DNA of 51,604 bases from Candidatus Acidiferrales bacterium (lineage in GTDB: Bacteria; Bacteroidota; Ignavibacteria; Kryptoniales; JAKASW01), in the NCBI GenBank assembly GCA_035515795.1, contig DATJAY010000038.1, forward strand, positions 1 through 51,604, given 5' to 3'. The notes under the pieces were generated by a model. That model searched no databases and was not told the origin of the DNA. It saw only the letters and a list, made by a program, of their open reading frames with translations. The position numbers and the translations under genes are program-made. Shown here piece after piece: positions 44,220 to 51,604 of the stretch; the first letter of the stretch is position 1; every line of letters begins with the position of its first letter.

Positions 44220-44915
44220 GTGAAAAAGATACTCATAGCAATCGATGGTCCCGCTGGTTCCGGTAAAAGTACTACCGCGAAACTTGTCGCGCAGAAGCTG
44301 GGGTATATTTATTTGGATACAGGCGCGATGTATAGGGCAGTTACTCTGAAAGTACTTGAATCTCGCATCGATCTTTCAAATCAAAAAGAAATCGTAAAGT
44401 TGGCGGAGGAATCCGACATGGTTCTTAGTGACAATGGCGGCAAACTCCGAGTCTTTCTCGATGGAAATGATGTCACTGACAAGATAAGGTCGGAACAGGT
44501 CACTAAGAATGTAAGCCTGGTAAGTTCGTATCCTGGCGTCAGAACGGTCCTTGTCGAGAAGCAGCGCGCTATTGGCTCGAGGAAAGGTTGTGTCGTTGAT
44601 GGTCGGGATATTGGAACCGTTGTCTTTCCGGATGCCGATTTGAAATTCTACATGACTGCCGATATCATGGAACGCGCGCGACGGCGGCAAGCAGAACTTT
44701 CTCAAAGTGGAATTGAACTCCCGATCGTGCAGGTCGTCCGCGAGTTGAAGGAGCGGGATTTGAAAGACTCGACCCGCGAAGCGAGTCCATTGAAAAAAGC
44801 GGATGATGCGATTGAAATAGATACGACAAGCCTCACAATAGATGAACAGGTTGGAAAGATTCTAAGCTATGCGAATGATGCCATGGTAACGTTAGAAGGG
44901 ATCGAAAGGAAATGA
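44220..44915 (+). CDS. cmk: Cytidylate kinase
   Basis: Cmk phosphorylates CMP and dCMP. The 231-residue protein has the P-loop GPAGSGKST (residues 10-18), YLDTGAMYRA, VDGRDIGTVVFPDADLKFYMTA and the lid RARRRQAEL with RDLKDSTRE. GTG 44220 is chosen because AAGGA at 44210-44214 precedes it and the family normally begins only about nine residues before the P-loop. GTG 44178 is an in-frame alternative that adds 14 basic residues. Its stop overlaps the ispH start (ATGA). It is the first gene of cmk-ispH-rpsA, an arrangement also known from Firmicutes and Thermotogae. Confidence 0.94.
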   Translation: MKKILIAIDGPAGSGKSTTAKLVAQKLGYIYLDTGAMYRAVTLKVLESRIDLSNQKEIVKLAEESDMVLSDNGGKLRVFLDGNDVTDKIRSEQVTKNVSLVSSYPGVRTVLVEKQRAIGSRKGCVVDGRDIGTVVFPDADLKFYMTADIMERARRRQAELSQSGIELPIVQVVRELKERDLKDSTREASPLKKADDAIEIDTTSLTIDEQVGKILSYANDAMVTLEGIERK

Positions 44916-45811
44916 AGGTAACGGTTGACAGGAACGGCGGCTTCTGCTGGGGAGTCGTCAGAGCGATAGATTTTGCGGAAGAGGAGCTTGCTAATTCAAA
45001 CAAGCTCTATTCACTTGGAGACATAATTCATAATCCTTCGGAGATTGAGCGCCTGAACGAAAAAGGTTTGCAGACAATTTCGCATAAAGACTTAGAAAAT
45101 ATAAAGGACGCAAAGGTTTTAATAAGGGCACACGGCGAGCCGCCATCGACTTACGAAATTGCAAGAAAATATAATTTAGAAATTATCGATGCGACATGCC
45201 CCGTTGTCACGAAGCTCCAGGAAAGAATAAGAAAATTCCACGACGACGGCTATCAGGTCGTAATCTTCGGTAAAAAGGATCATGCTGAAGTGATAGGACT
45301 GCGGGGAGTCTGTAATGACGAGGCCATCGTAGTCAAGTCGGTGGAGGAAGCTCTGCTCCAGGTCAATTTCAACCGGAAAACGGTCCTTTTTTCTCAGACC
45401 ACGATGGATAAGCCGACGTTCTACGCAATCAAGGACGCGTTGTCGAGGAAAATTAAGGATCTTGTTGTCGGGACGATGGAAGACATAGCTAAGAATTTTC
45501 TTGCCAAGGATACAATTTGCGGACAGGTTTCCGGAAGAGACAAAAAACTCAGGGAGTTCGCCGCACAGAACGACGTCATCGTCTTTGTCGCCGGCAAGAG
45601 CAGTTCGAACGGAAAAGTGTTGTTCGAAATATGTAAGGAAGAAAATAAATCTTCCTACTTTATCGAAGATGAAAGTGAGCTTCAGGCATCGTGGTTCGAA
45701 AATGCGGAGACCGTCGGCGTCACCGGCGCGACTTCCACTCCGCAATGGCTCATGGAAAAGGTTAAAGACGCTGTCCTTAATCTTGAGCTCGCTGTCAATG
45801 ACACGAGATGA
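44912..45811 (+). CDS. ispH: 4-Hydroxy-3-methylbut-2-enyl diphosphate reductase
   Basis: IspH makes isopentenyl and dimethylallyl diphosphate in the last step of the MEP isoprenoid pathway, using a [4Fe-4S] cluster. The three cluster cysteines are Cys12 (GGFCWGV), Cys96 (DATCPVV) and Cys203 (TICGQVSGRD); substrate histidines are His40, His74 and His124. The 299-residue length is usual. ATG 44912 overlaps the cmk stop by 4 bases, with GAAAGGA upstream. The isoprenoid product would feed the quinone pathway of the UbiA-like protein elsewhere in the window. Confidence 0.96.
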   Translation: MKVTVDRNGGFCWGVVRAIDFAEEELANSNKLYSLGDIIHNPSEIERLNEKGLQTISHKDLENIKDAKVLIRAHGEPPSTYEIARKYNLEIIDATCPVVTKLQERIRKFHDDGYQVVIFGKKDHAEVIGLRGVCNDEAIVVKSVEEALLQVNFNRKTVLFSQTTMDKPTFYAIKDALSRKIKDLVVGTMEDIAKNFLAKDTICGQVSGRDKKLREFAAQNDVIVFVAGKSSSNGKVLFEICKEENKSSYFIEDESELQASWFENAETVGVTGATSTPQWLMEKVKDAVLNLELAVNDTR

Positions 45812-45891
45812 AGAGTTTGATAATCGAAAATGAACATTCAAATCAAGCCGCCCCAATGCCGCCTTGTAGTCAGCTGCACTTCATGGTCGGC

Positions 45892-45986
45892 ATCCCGCTA
45901 CATGTATTGAGAAATTGAGCGGGATTAACTGATGTCTAACAAAAACTGTTCGCTTTGCGTCGGACTTCCCCGCGGCTTCCGTCCGA
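45892..45986 (+). promoter_or_regulatory. Two stem-loops in the rpsA upstream region
   Basis: ATCCCGCT at 45892-45899 pairs with AGCGGGAT at 45918-45925 (18-base loop), and TCGGAC at 45960-45965 pairs with GTCCGA at 45981-45986. Neither has a T-run, so leader control or processing is more likely than termination. No strong promoter is seen in the 239-base gap; rpsA may be transcribed from upstream too. Confidence 0.4.
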
Positions 45987-46050
45987 TGTTTGGTGATAAA
46001 TTCTATCATGCGATTAGCGATTAGCTATTTGGCGTTTAAGGAGAAAATTA

Positions 46051-47946
46051 ATGGCTGAAGGAATCGAAAATCCTGTAAGCGGAGAAAACGTTTCTGAGAC
46101 TATGACAATTCAAAAGAATGATGAAACATCAACGAGGAAGGTGCAATCTGCAAAGGTCAGGCTATTGGCGGGCGAGGATTCGCCGTACAGCGAAGAAGAG
46201 CTGAAGGAAATGGTCGACCTTTATGATAAGAGCTTGAAGCAGTTCGACGCCGGCGAGATTGTGAAGGGGCGAGTCATAAGTTTTACGGATAATGATGTCA
46301 TCGTTGATATCGGATTCAAATCATCCGGCTTGGTACCGAAGATCGAGTTCCCGAACTTGGCGGAGTTGAAACCGGGCGATGAAGTGGAAGTTTTTCTCGA
46401 TAGCGTCGAGGATCAAGATGGACAGGTTGTATTGTCGAGACGGCGTGCTGATTTTATTAGGATTTGGGACCGGATTGTCAGCGCACATGACAACCAGACA
46501 GTGTTGCAGGGAACCGTGCTGAGGCGCGTGAAGGGCGGATTGATGGTAAACCTCATGGGACTCGAATCATTTTTGCCTGGGTCTCAGGTTGACGTTAAGC
46601 CCGTCAGGGATTTCGATTCTTACGTCGGCAAAACCATGGACTTCCGGGTCGTGAAGATCAATGAAGCCGCTGAAAATGTGGTTGTAAGTCACAAAGCTTT
46701 GCTCGAAGCGGAGCTCGAGGAGCAGCGGAAACGTATTTTGTCCGGACTTGAGAAAGGATTGATTCTCGAAGGAATAGTCAAAGCCATTACCGAGTTCGGC
46801 GTGTTTGTCGATCTCGGCGGAGTGGATGGATTGATTCACATCACTGATCTATCGTGGGGCAGGGTTAATCATCCTTCCGAAATCGTGAAACTCGATCAGA
46901 AAATACAAGTTGCGGTTACAGATTTCGATGAGGAGAAGAAACGCATCTCGCTTTCAATGAAAGCGCTGCAGCCGGAGCCGTGGAAGAATATCGAAGACAA
47001 ATATCATGTCGGCCAAAAGGTCAACGGGAAAGTCGTTTCTCTGACTGAATATGGAGCATTTATCGAGATTGAAAAGGGAATCGAAGGCCTCATCCATATA
47101 TCCGAAATGAGTTGGACTGAACACATCAAACATCCGTCACAGAAAGTCTCAATGGGTCAGACTGTGGATGCCGTCATTCTCAGCCTCGACATCGGGAACA
47201 AAAAGCTCTCCTTGGGACTAAAGCAGCTTGAGCCTGATCCTTGGGAACAACTCATTGAAAAGTATCCCACGGGCTCCAAACATAAAGGCATTGTACGCAA
47301 CCTCACCAACTTTGGAGTATTCCTAGAACTTGAGAGCGGTGTTGATGGGTTGATTCATATTTCAGATCTTTCGTGGACAAAAAAGATCCGGCATCCGGGT
47401 GAACTTGTAAAGCGCGGAGATGAAATTGAAGTTGTGGTACTTTCTGTGGACAAGGATCAAAGGAGAATCTCTCTCGGTCACAAACAAGCCCTCGATAATC
47501 CCTGGGATAAGTTCGAAGAAACCTTCAAGCTCGGTTCTGAAGCTGAAGGCAAAATTATCAGACATATCGAGAAAGGCGCAATCGTCGAACTTCCCGGAGA
47601 GGTCGACGGATTTGTTCCGCATTCTCACATGGCGCCTATGAGCTTGAAGAACTACGTAGCGCACTTTCCTGCAGATGAAAAACTTAAATTCAAAGTCATC
47701 GAATTTGACAAGGAGGGAAAGCGGATCGTTCTTAGCATCAACGAATATTTCAAAGACAAAGACCCGGAGTTGTACAAAGAGTTTCTTTCCGCTCATAAGA
47801 TAAACCCGGACGAAAGGCACGAGAGAAAGCCGCGGAAGTTCGAAAAAAAACCGAAGGATGCGATGACTGAGGAAGCACATCATGATGCACCATCGGAAGG
47901 AACCGTGACGGCGGAGTCCGCAAAAGGCAGCGACGAAGCACATTAG
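46051..47946 (+). CDS. rpsA: 30S ribosomal protein S1, six S1 domains
   Basis: S1 binds mRNA on the 30S subunit. The 631-residue protein holds six S1 (OB-fold) domains, beginning near GEIVKGRVISF, QTVLQGTVLRR, GLILEGIVKAITEFGVFVDLGGVDGLIH, GQKVNGKVVSLTEYGAF, GSKHKGIVRNLTNFGVF and GSEAEGKIIRHIEKGAI. Domains 3-5 have the best-kept GLIHI(S/T)DLSW signature. An acidic N-terminal extension (about 65 residues) and a charged C-terminal tail flank them. AAGGAG at 46038-46043 gives good spacing to ATG 46051. Six domains match the Gram-negative type of S1. It follows ispH after 239 bases with hairpins. Confidence 0.95.
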   Translation: MAEGIENPVSGENVSETMTIQKNDETSTRKVQSAKVRLLAGEDSPYSEEELKEMVDLYDKSLKQFDAGEIVKGRVISFTDNDVIVDIGFKSSGLVPKIEFPNLAELKPGDEVEVFLDSVEDQDGQVVLSRRRADFIRIWDRIVSAHDNQTVLQGTVLRRVKGGLMVNLMGLESFLPGSQVDVKPVRDFDSYVGKTMDFRVVKINEAAENVVVSHKALLEAELEEQRKRILSGLEKGLILEGIVKAITEFGVFVDLGGVDGLIHITDLSWGRVNHPSEIVKLDQKIQVAVTDFDEEKKRISLSMKALQPEPWKNIEDKYHVGQKVNGKVVSLTEYGAFIEIEKGIEGLIHISEMSWTEHIKHPSQKVSMGQTVDAVILSLDIGNKKLSLGLKQLEPDPWEQLIEKYPTGSKHKGIVRNLTNFGVFLELESGVDGLIHISDLSWTKKIRHPGELVKRGDEIEVVVLSVDKDQRRISLGHKQALDNPWDKFEETFKLGSEAEGKIIRHIEKGAIVELPGEVDGFVPHSHMAPMSLKNYVAHFPADEKLKFKVIEFDKEGKRIVLSINEYFKDKDPELYKEFLSAHKINPDERHERKPRKFEKKPKDAMTEEAHHDAPSEGTVTAESAKGSDEAH

Positions 47947-48044
47947 CCGGTTTACCGAATAGACCTTCGGCGATCGCGAAGGCGGCATCCTGATTTGCTT
48001 TTTGCACGGCTTGATTCTTCCGTGTTTGCCGCTAAATTTTTCTT

Positions 48045-49403
48045 ATGATGGAAAAGAAGCGAGTTGCGTTAGAAAACCTCGGATGCAAGCTGAACTATGC
48101 CGAGACGATCCAGATAGAAAAGGAATTTAGGCGTCGCGGGTTTGATATTGTTGATCCTTCTTCTTCTGCCGATATTTTTGTAATAAATACGTGTACGGTT
48201 ACTCAAAGCGCAGATAGCGACTGCCGCCAGGTGGTCAGGCGGGCACTTCGAACTTCTCCCCAGGCATTTGTCGTGGTCACTGGCTGCTATGCACAGGGCA
48301 AACCCGACGAGGTGGCACAAATAGAAGGTGTTGACCTTGTGTTGGGCGCGAAAGAAAAATTCGAGTTGTTCGACCACGTTGACGAATTTACCAAGAATTA
48401 TCATGCACGAATTTTCGTGGGACCGGTCGAAGATGCGGTAGAGTTTGGCGCTGCAGATTCAGCGGTCCATAATGCACGGTTGCCCGCTGCGAGAGGCGAG
48501 CGCACCGAAGCACGATCCGGGGTACAGGCACGTACAAGAGCTTTCCTAAAAGTTCAAGATGGATGCAGCTACAATTGTTCCTATTGTACAATTCCGAAAG
48601 TCAGAGGTGTTAGCCGAAGTCCATCAGTTGCGTTTCTTGTGACGCAGGCGGAAGAAATTGCCGCGAATGGATTTAAAGAGGTGGTCCTAAGCGGGGTCAA
48701 TGTCGGTGATTTCCAGAAGCGAGGCGGCGATTCGTTTTTCAAGCTACTGACCGAGCTTGAGAAGGTGGACGGGATTGAACGAATTAGAATCAGCTCCATA
48801 GAGCCGAATCTGCTGACAAAAGACATCGTAAAATTTGTTGCCTCATCGACAAAGTATTGCAAGCATTTTCACGTGCCTCTCCAGAATGGCTGCGATGAAA
48901 TCTTGAAGAAGATGCGGCGCCGATACGACAGTGTGCAATATCGGGAGATTGTCGAGTATGTGAAGGAGACTATACCTCACGCGGGGATAGGTGCGGATGT
49001 CATTGTCGGATTTCCCGGTGAGACACCAGAGTTATTTGAAAAAAGTCTCGGCTTCATAGAAAATTTGCCGTTGTCCTATCTTCATGTTTTTACCTACTCC
49101 GAGCGCGAAGGAACTGACGCTACAACGCTTGACGGAATTGTCGACTCGAGGGTTCGCAAGAAAAGGAGCGAAGCCCTTCGAATGCTTTCATCGCGAAAAA
49201 GATATGAGTTTAACAGGAAGCATGTGGGCAAGATAATGAAAGTCTTGATTGAAGAAGAAGTCAAGAATGGGAAAATGTTCGGGTTCACTTCTAATTACAT
49301 TCGAGTCGAGATCGAATCAAACCCCTCAAAAGTAAATGAAATATGCGATGTTCTCATAACCGGTGTCAGCGACAACACAGTCATGGGACGGGTGATTCTA
49401 TAA
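48045..49403 (+). CDS. mtaB: tRNA N6-threonylcarbamoyladenosine methylthiotransferase (MtaB)
   Basis: MtaB adds a methylthio group to t6A37 in tRNAs reading ANN codons. The 452-residue protein has the N-terminal UPF0004 domain with cluster cysteines in LGCKLN, NTCTVT and GCYAQ, the radical SAM motif DGCSYNCSYCTIPKVRG, and a C-terminal TRAM-like region. LGCKLN is the hallmark of MtaB rather than MiaB or RimO. A variable Ala/Arg/Glu-rich linker of about 25 residues precedes the SAM domain. ATG 48045 or 48048 are both possible. It follows rpsA by about 100 bases, containing only a weak CCTTCG/CGAAGG hairpin (47964-47982). Confidence 0.93.
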   Translation: MMEKKRVALENLGCKLNYAETIQIEKEFRRRGFDIVDPSSSADIFVINTCTVTQSADSDCRQVVRRALRTSPQAFVVVTGCYAQGKPDEVAQIEGVDLVLGAKEKFELFDHVDEFTKNYHARIFVGPVEDAVEFGAADSAVHNARLPAARGERTEARSGVQARTRAFLKVQDGCSYNCSYCTIPKVRGVSRSPSVAFLVTQAEEIAANGFKEVVLSGVNVGDFQKRGGDSFFKLLTELEKVDGIERIRISSIEPNLLTKDIVKFVASSTKYCKHFHVPLQNGCDEILKKMRRRYDSVQYREIVEYVKETIPHAGIGADVIVGFPGETPELFEKSLGFIENLPLSYLHVFTYSEREGTDATTLDGIVDSRVRKKRSEALRMLSSRKRYEFNRKHVGKIMKVLIEEEVKNGKMFGFTSNYIRVEIESNPSKVNEICDVLITGVSDNTVMGRVIL

Positions 49404-49463
49404 TGGGAAATGAGTGAAGAAGAGTTGGAAACGAGAAGTCGCAAGTCCAAAGTCGGGGGCCGC

Positions 49464-50204
49464 ATGTCAAAATTCAAGCTTAGTTCATTTTCTTTATTGC
49501 TTACACTTTGTTTCTCGTTATCGCTTGACATAAACACGTCGTTTTCTCAATTCATAAGTCCAAGCAAAGCTGTGACAAAACTCGACCTAAGCACGAGTCT
49601 TTTGAAAAGCGAAGAAGGGATCAATTCTCTTGATCAGGCTCCGGTCAGACGAAAATCTCCCGGACTTGCGGCATTTATGTCGTTGGCTGTGCCAGGATTA
49701 GGAGAACTCTATGCAGGCAGGTATGATGTAGGGAAATATTCCACGATAGCCGAAGTGTCATTATGGGTGTTCTACACTGCCGTAGAAGTTTATTCGGATC
49801 AGGTGCGCAGCGACGCGATCAATTACGCAAGGATCTATGCTGGTGCCCAGGTTGAGGGGAAATCCGATCAATTTTTTGTCGACCTTGGAAACTTTCTTAA
49901 TACCAACGACTACAATATTCAAAAAATCCATAATGGCGAGAACAATTTGATCTACTCGGCTTCTCTTTATCAGTGGCAATGGCAATCGGATGCTGACAGG
50001 GCTAAGTTCAAAAGCCTCAGAATCAAAGCTGATGAGTTTCTGAATTACGGCCGGTACGCAGCCGCCGTAATCATATTCAATCATATTGTCAGTGCATTCG
50101 ATGCCGCGCGGCTTGCCGTGGGCGTCAATGCTTCCGCCGCAACTTCTCTTGATAATTCTCCGAGGACAGAGGGAATTTATTTGAAGCTAGCAGCCTCGTT
50201 TTAG
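49464..50204 (+). CDS. DUF5683-like exported protein
   Basis: This 246-residue protein has a signal peptide (MSKFKLSSFSLLLTLCFSLSL) and, near residues 70-110, the segment SPGLAAFMSLAVPGLGELYAGRYDVGKYSTI, which matches the PGxGQ-YxGxxxKG pattern of DUF5683-type proteins in Bacteroidota. Two further hydrophobic stretches follow. Function is unknown. ATG 49464 is preferred because the signal peptide starts there and GGGGG precedes it; ATG 49410 in the same frame would add 18 charged residues. It is 60 bases behind mtaB on the same strand. Confidence 0.65.
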   Translation: MSKFKLSSFSLLLTLCFSLSLDINTSFSQFISPSKAVTKLDLSTSLLKSEEGINSLDQAPVRRKSPGLAAFMSLAVPGLGELYAGRYDVGKYSTIAEVSLWVFYTAVEVYSDQVRSDAINYARIYAGAQVEGKSDQFFVDLGNFLNTNDYNIQKIHNGENNLIYSASLYQWQWQSDADRAKFKSLRIKADEFLNYGRYAAAVIIFNHIVSAFDAARLAVGVNASAATSLDNSPRTEGIYLKLAASF

Positions 50205-50351
50205 GCGAAGCACATGTCGTCTATTGGGGCACTCGGGGATTGTTATCTTAATTGGCTGCAAGCGAGGCGTCATAAGCGTCTACGTCACTGCACCGTCCCA
50301 TCATCCAAGTATTCTTTCATTCTCACGTCGCTGCTATATTAAACCAGACAG

Positions 50352-51164
50352 ATGCGCAATATCGCCCTCTTAGTCGAATATGATGGTACAGCTTACAATG
50401 GCTGGCAGATACAAAAAAATGGCCGAAGCATTCAAGCTACTATTGAGAAGGCTCTGAGCAAGATTCTTCAGGAGAAAATCAAGATCATAGGTGCTGGGAG
50501 AACGGATGCTGGAGTTCACGCCGCGGGACAGGTTGCTAATTTCCATGCCCGTTCAAACATGGAAGCGGTAAAAATTGCTTATGCACTCAACGGGATCCTG
50601 CCGCAAGACATAGCGATTCGGAAGGCTGCCGATGTGTCAGATGATTTCCATTCACGATTCGACGCGAAATCGCGAGTATACGTCTACAGGATTACTCGTC
50701 GGAAAGCTCCACTCATGAGACACTATGCAGCTTTTTCCCACATCGACCTGTCGATTGACCTGATGAACCAAGCATCCGCATTTCTTATTGGTGAAAAGAA
50801 TTTCAAATCATTCACGAAATATGCGGATCAGCGAAAGCGCTTCGTTTGCGGTGTGACAAAGGCGGAATGGAGGGGAAAAAGAGGAAACAGGAGGGAGGAA
50901 CCGGAAGTCGGTGAATCAGGGGCCGTTCCCCTATCTCCTGGCTCTGTGCTTGTTTTCGAGATAGAAGCTGATCGGTTTCTTCATGGAATGGTAAGGGCCA
51001 TTGTGGGGACATTGATAGATGTAGGCCGCATGAAAATATCAGTCGAAGGTTTTAAGAATATTTTGAATTGTGAGGACCGCTCCATGGCACGAATGTCCGC
51101 GCCGGCATGCGGTTTGTGCCTCGAAGAGGTAAGATATGGGCTTGATATTTGGCGACAAAAATGA
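50352..51164 (+). CDS. truA: tRNA pseudouridine synthase A
   Basis: TruA makes pseudouridine at positions 38-40 of the tRNA anticodon stem. The 270-residue protein has VEYDGTAYNGWQ, the catalytic GAGRTDAGVHA (Asp near residue 52), and FHSRFDAKSRVYVYRI. The conserved final strand region EIEADRFLHGMVRAIVGTLIDVGR is intact. A charged insertion of about 20 residues (RGKRGNRREEPEVGES and more, near residues 175-198) lies before it, encoded by a purine-rich stretch at 50869-50920. ATG 50352 has no clear Shine-Dalgarno sequence. Confidence 0.94.
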   Translation: MRNIALLVEYDGTAYNGWQIQKNGRSIQATIEKALSKILQEKIKIIGAGRTDAGVHAAGQVANFHARSNMEAVKIAYALNGILPQDIAIRKAADVSDDFHSRFDAKSRVYVYRITRRKAPLMRHYAAFSHIDLSIDLMNQASAFLIGEKNFKSFTKYADQRKRFVCGVTKAEWRGKRGNRREEPEVGESGAVPLSPGSVLVFEIEADRFLHGMVRAIVGTLIDVGRMKISVEGFKNILNCEDRSMARMSAPACGLCLEEVRYGLDIWRQK

Positions 51165-51202
51165 AAACTGGCACATCCAGTTTCAAAAATCTCCTTCACA
51201 TG

Positions 51203-51223
51203 TTACCGCAAGGTAATTTTTAT
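51203..51223 (+). terminator. Weak terminator candidate after truA
   Basis: A 5-bp stem (TTACC/GGTAA) with a GCAA tetraloop and a TTTTTAT tail. The GNRA loop adds stability but the stem is short. Confidence 0.4.
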
Positions 51224-51373
51224 ATTGGCACGGAAAATTTTTCTTTAGACCTACCTTTAAAAAACACTATTTCTGCGGAAAAATACTGTTTAGCAACGTT
51301 AGCGTTATCGGCACCGCAGTTGCAGATATATTGAAGCATTTGCTTGGAAATTGCCCAAAACGGCCGAAAAAGC

Positions 51374-51403
51374 TTGACTTTCTGAGAGAATGGAATCTAT
51401 ATT
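51374..51403 (+). promoter_or_regulatory. Promoter of the final gene
   Basis: TTGACT at 51374-51379 and TATATT at 51398-51403 are separated by 18 bases; TATATTCG is 7 of 8 to TAnnTTTG. A start near 51410 gives a leader of about 54 bases with AAGGAGG at 51452-51458. Confidence 0.65.
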
Positions 51404-51463
51404 CGGTTGTGAAATGGCAATGAAGAATTTCTTATCATTTATAAAAACCCTAAGGAGGTTAGT

Positions 51464-51604
51464 ATGGGACAACAACAACTTCTTCTGATTGTTCTAGGAG
51501 TAATCATCGTGGGTATCGCCATAGCGGTCGGTATCTCGATGTTCAAGAGCAACGCACAAACGTCGAACCGTGATCAACTCATTAACGACTTGAATAACCT
51601 TGCG
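51464..51604 (+). CDS. N-terminus of a small single-helix membrane protein (partial)
   Basis: ATG 51464 follows a perfect AAGGAGG (51452-51458). The 47 codons before the window ends read MGQQQLLL, then a membrane helix of about 20 residues (IVLGVIIVGIAIAVGISMF), then a polar segment with NRDQLINDLNNLA. The start resembles a pilin-like N-terminal helix, but the charged leader and GFTLIE cleavage site of type IV prepilins are missing. I recall similar MGQQQLLLIVLG-type proteins in Ignavibacteria with no known role. The strong promoter and ribosome-binding site suggest high expression. The C-terminus lies outside the window. Confidence 0.6.
   Translation, partial: MGQQQLLLIVLGVIIVGIAIAVGISMFKSNAQTSNRDQLINDLNNLA

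Larger units (their letters stand above)
51165..51463 (+). other. 299-base intergenic region after truA
   Basis: It holds a mini-hairpin TTACC-GCAA-GGTAA at 51203-51216 followed by TTTTTAT, a possible weak terminator for truA, and the promoter at 51374-51403. I see no gene in it. Confidence 0.45.

Noticed and set aside
46010-46023. Tandem repeat GCGATTAGCGATTA ahead of rpsA
   Set aside because: Only two 7-base copies; too short to support an operator or repeat element.
1-51604. Possible mobile elements, CRISPR arrays, toxin-antitoxin or phage-defence systems
   Set aside because: I found no transposase, integrase, cas, restriction or toxin motif, and no regularly spaced repeats. Gene content and codon use look continuous across the window.

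Overview
The window (about 47-48 % GC by eye) looks like a chromosomal segment of a Gram-negative bacterium of the Bacteroidota/Ignavibacteria-Chlorobi (FCB) group. The clues are an adjacent SusC/SusD-type outer-membrane pair, TonB-dependent receptors with an N-terminal carboxypeptidase-regulatory-like domain, a DUF4097-like and a DUF5683-like protein, a Wzi-like outer-membrane barrel, a SppA with an added N-terminal barrel-like domain, and candidate promoters of the form TTG-N20/21-TAnnTT. The taxonomic call is an inference from gene content only. I saw no rRNA or tRNA gene, insertion sequence, prophage or CRISPR array.

Layout. 1-10.1 kb: the end of a PstS-like binding protein coupled to a TPR lipoprotein-like/secreted protein, a K+-independent type membrane H+-pyrophosphatase, a TNG-repeat DUF4097-like protein, a UbiA-family prenyltransferase, a stand-alone methylmalonyl-CoA mutase large subunit and a TonB-dependent receptor. 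10.5-14.5 kb: citrate synthase, facing a minus-strand lysine/diaminopimelate operon dapB-dapA-dapD. 14.9-20.5 kb: a secreted beta-propeller/phosphoesterase fusion, then a minus-strand group accA, hotdog thioesterase, Trm112-like zinc protein and a Wzx-like flippase that starts at TTG. 20.7-26.2 kb: the SppA fusion, then a class V aminotransferase overlapping serA, ending in a branched terminator.

26.2-34.6 kb is the most interesting part. A near-consensus promoter is followed about 70 bases later by a perfect 12-bp terminator hairpin. Next comes a 16-codon reading frame with its own strong ribosome-binding site, whose stop codon overlaps the start of a SusC-like receptor; a SusD-like lipoprotein follows. 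After an orphan lipoprotein, a second leader carries the same 19-base TTGACA element (18/19 identical). It too ends in a terminator hairpin, which abuts the ribosome-binding site of a large PIG-L-like protein that has lost the metal-binding histidines. Both are candidates for attenuation-type control.

34.6-39.3 kb: a coiled-coil protein, a membrane-anchored OmpA-domain protein and a radical SAM enzyme on one strand, then a Wzi-like barrel. 39.3-51.2 kb is mostly housekeeping: an SDR epimerase-like protein, asnS with a clear promoter, an ABC exporter pair, the conserved cmk-ispH-rpsA cluster (six S1 domains), mtaB, a DUF5683-like protein and truA. The window ends inside a short protein with one N-terminal membrane helix, preceded by a good promoter and a strong ribosome-binding site.
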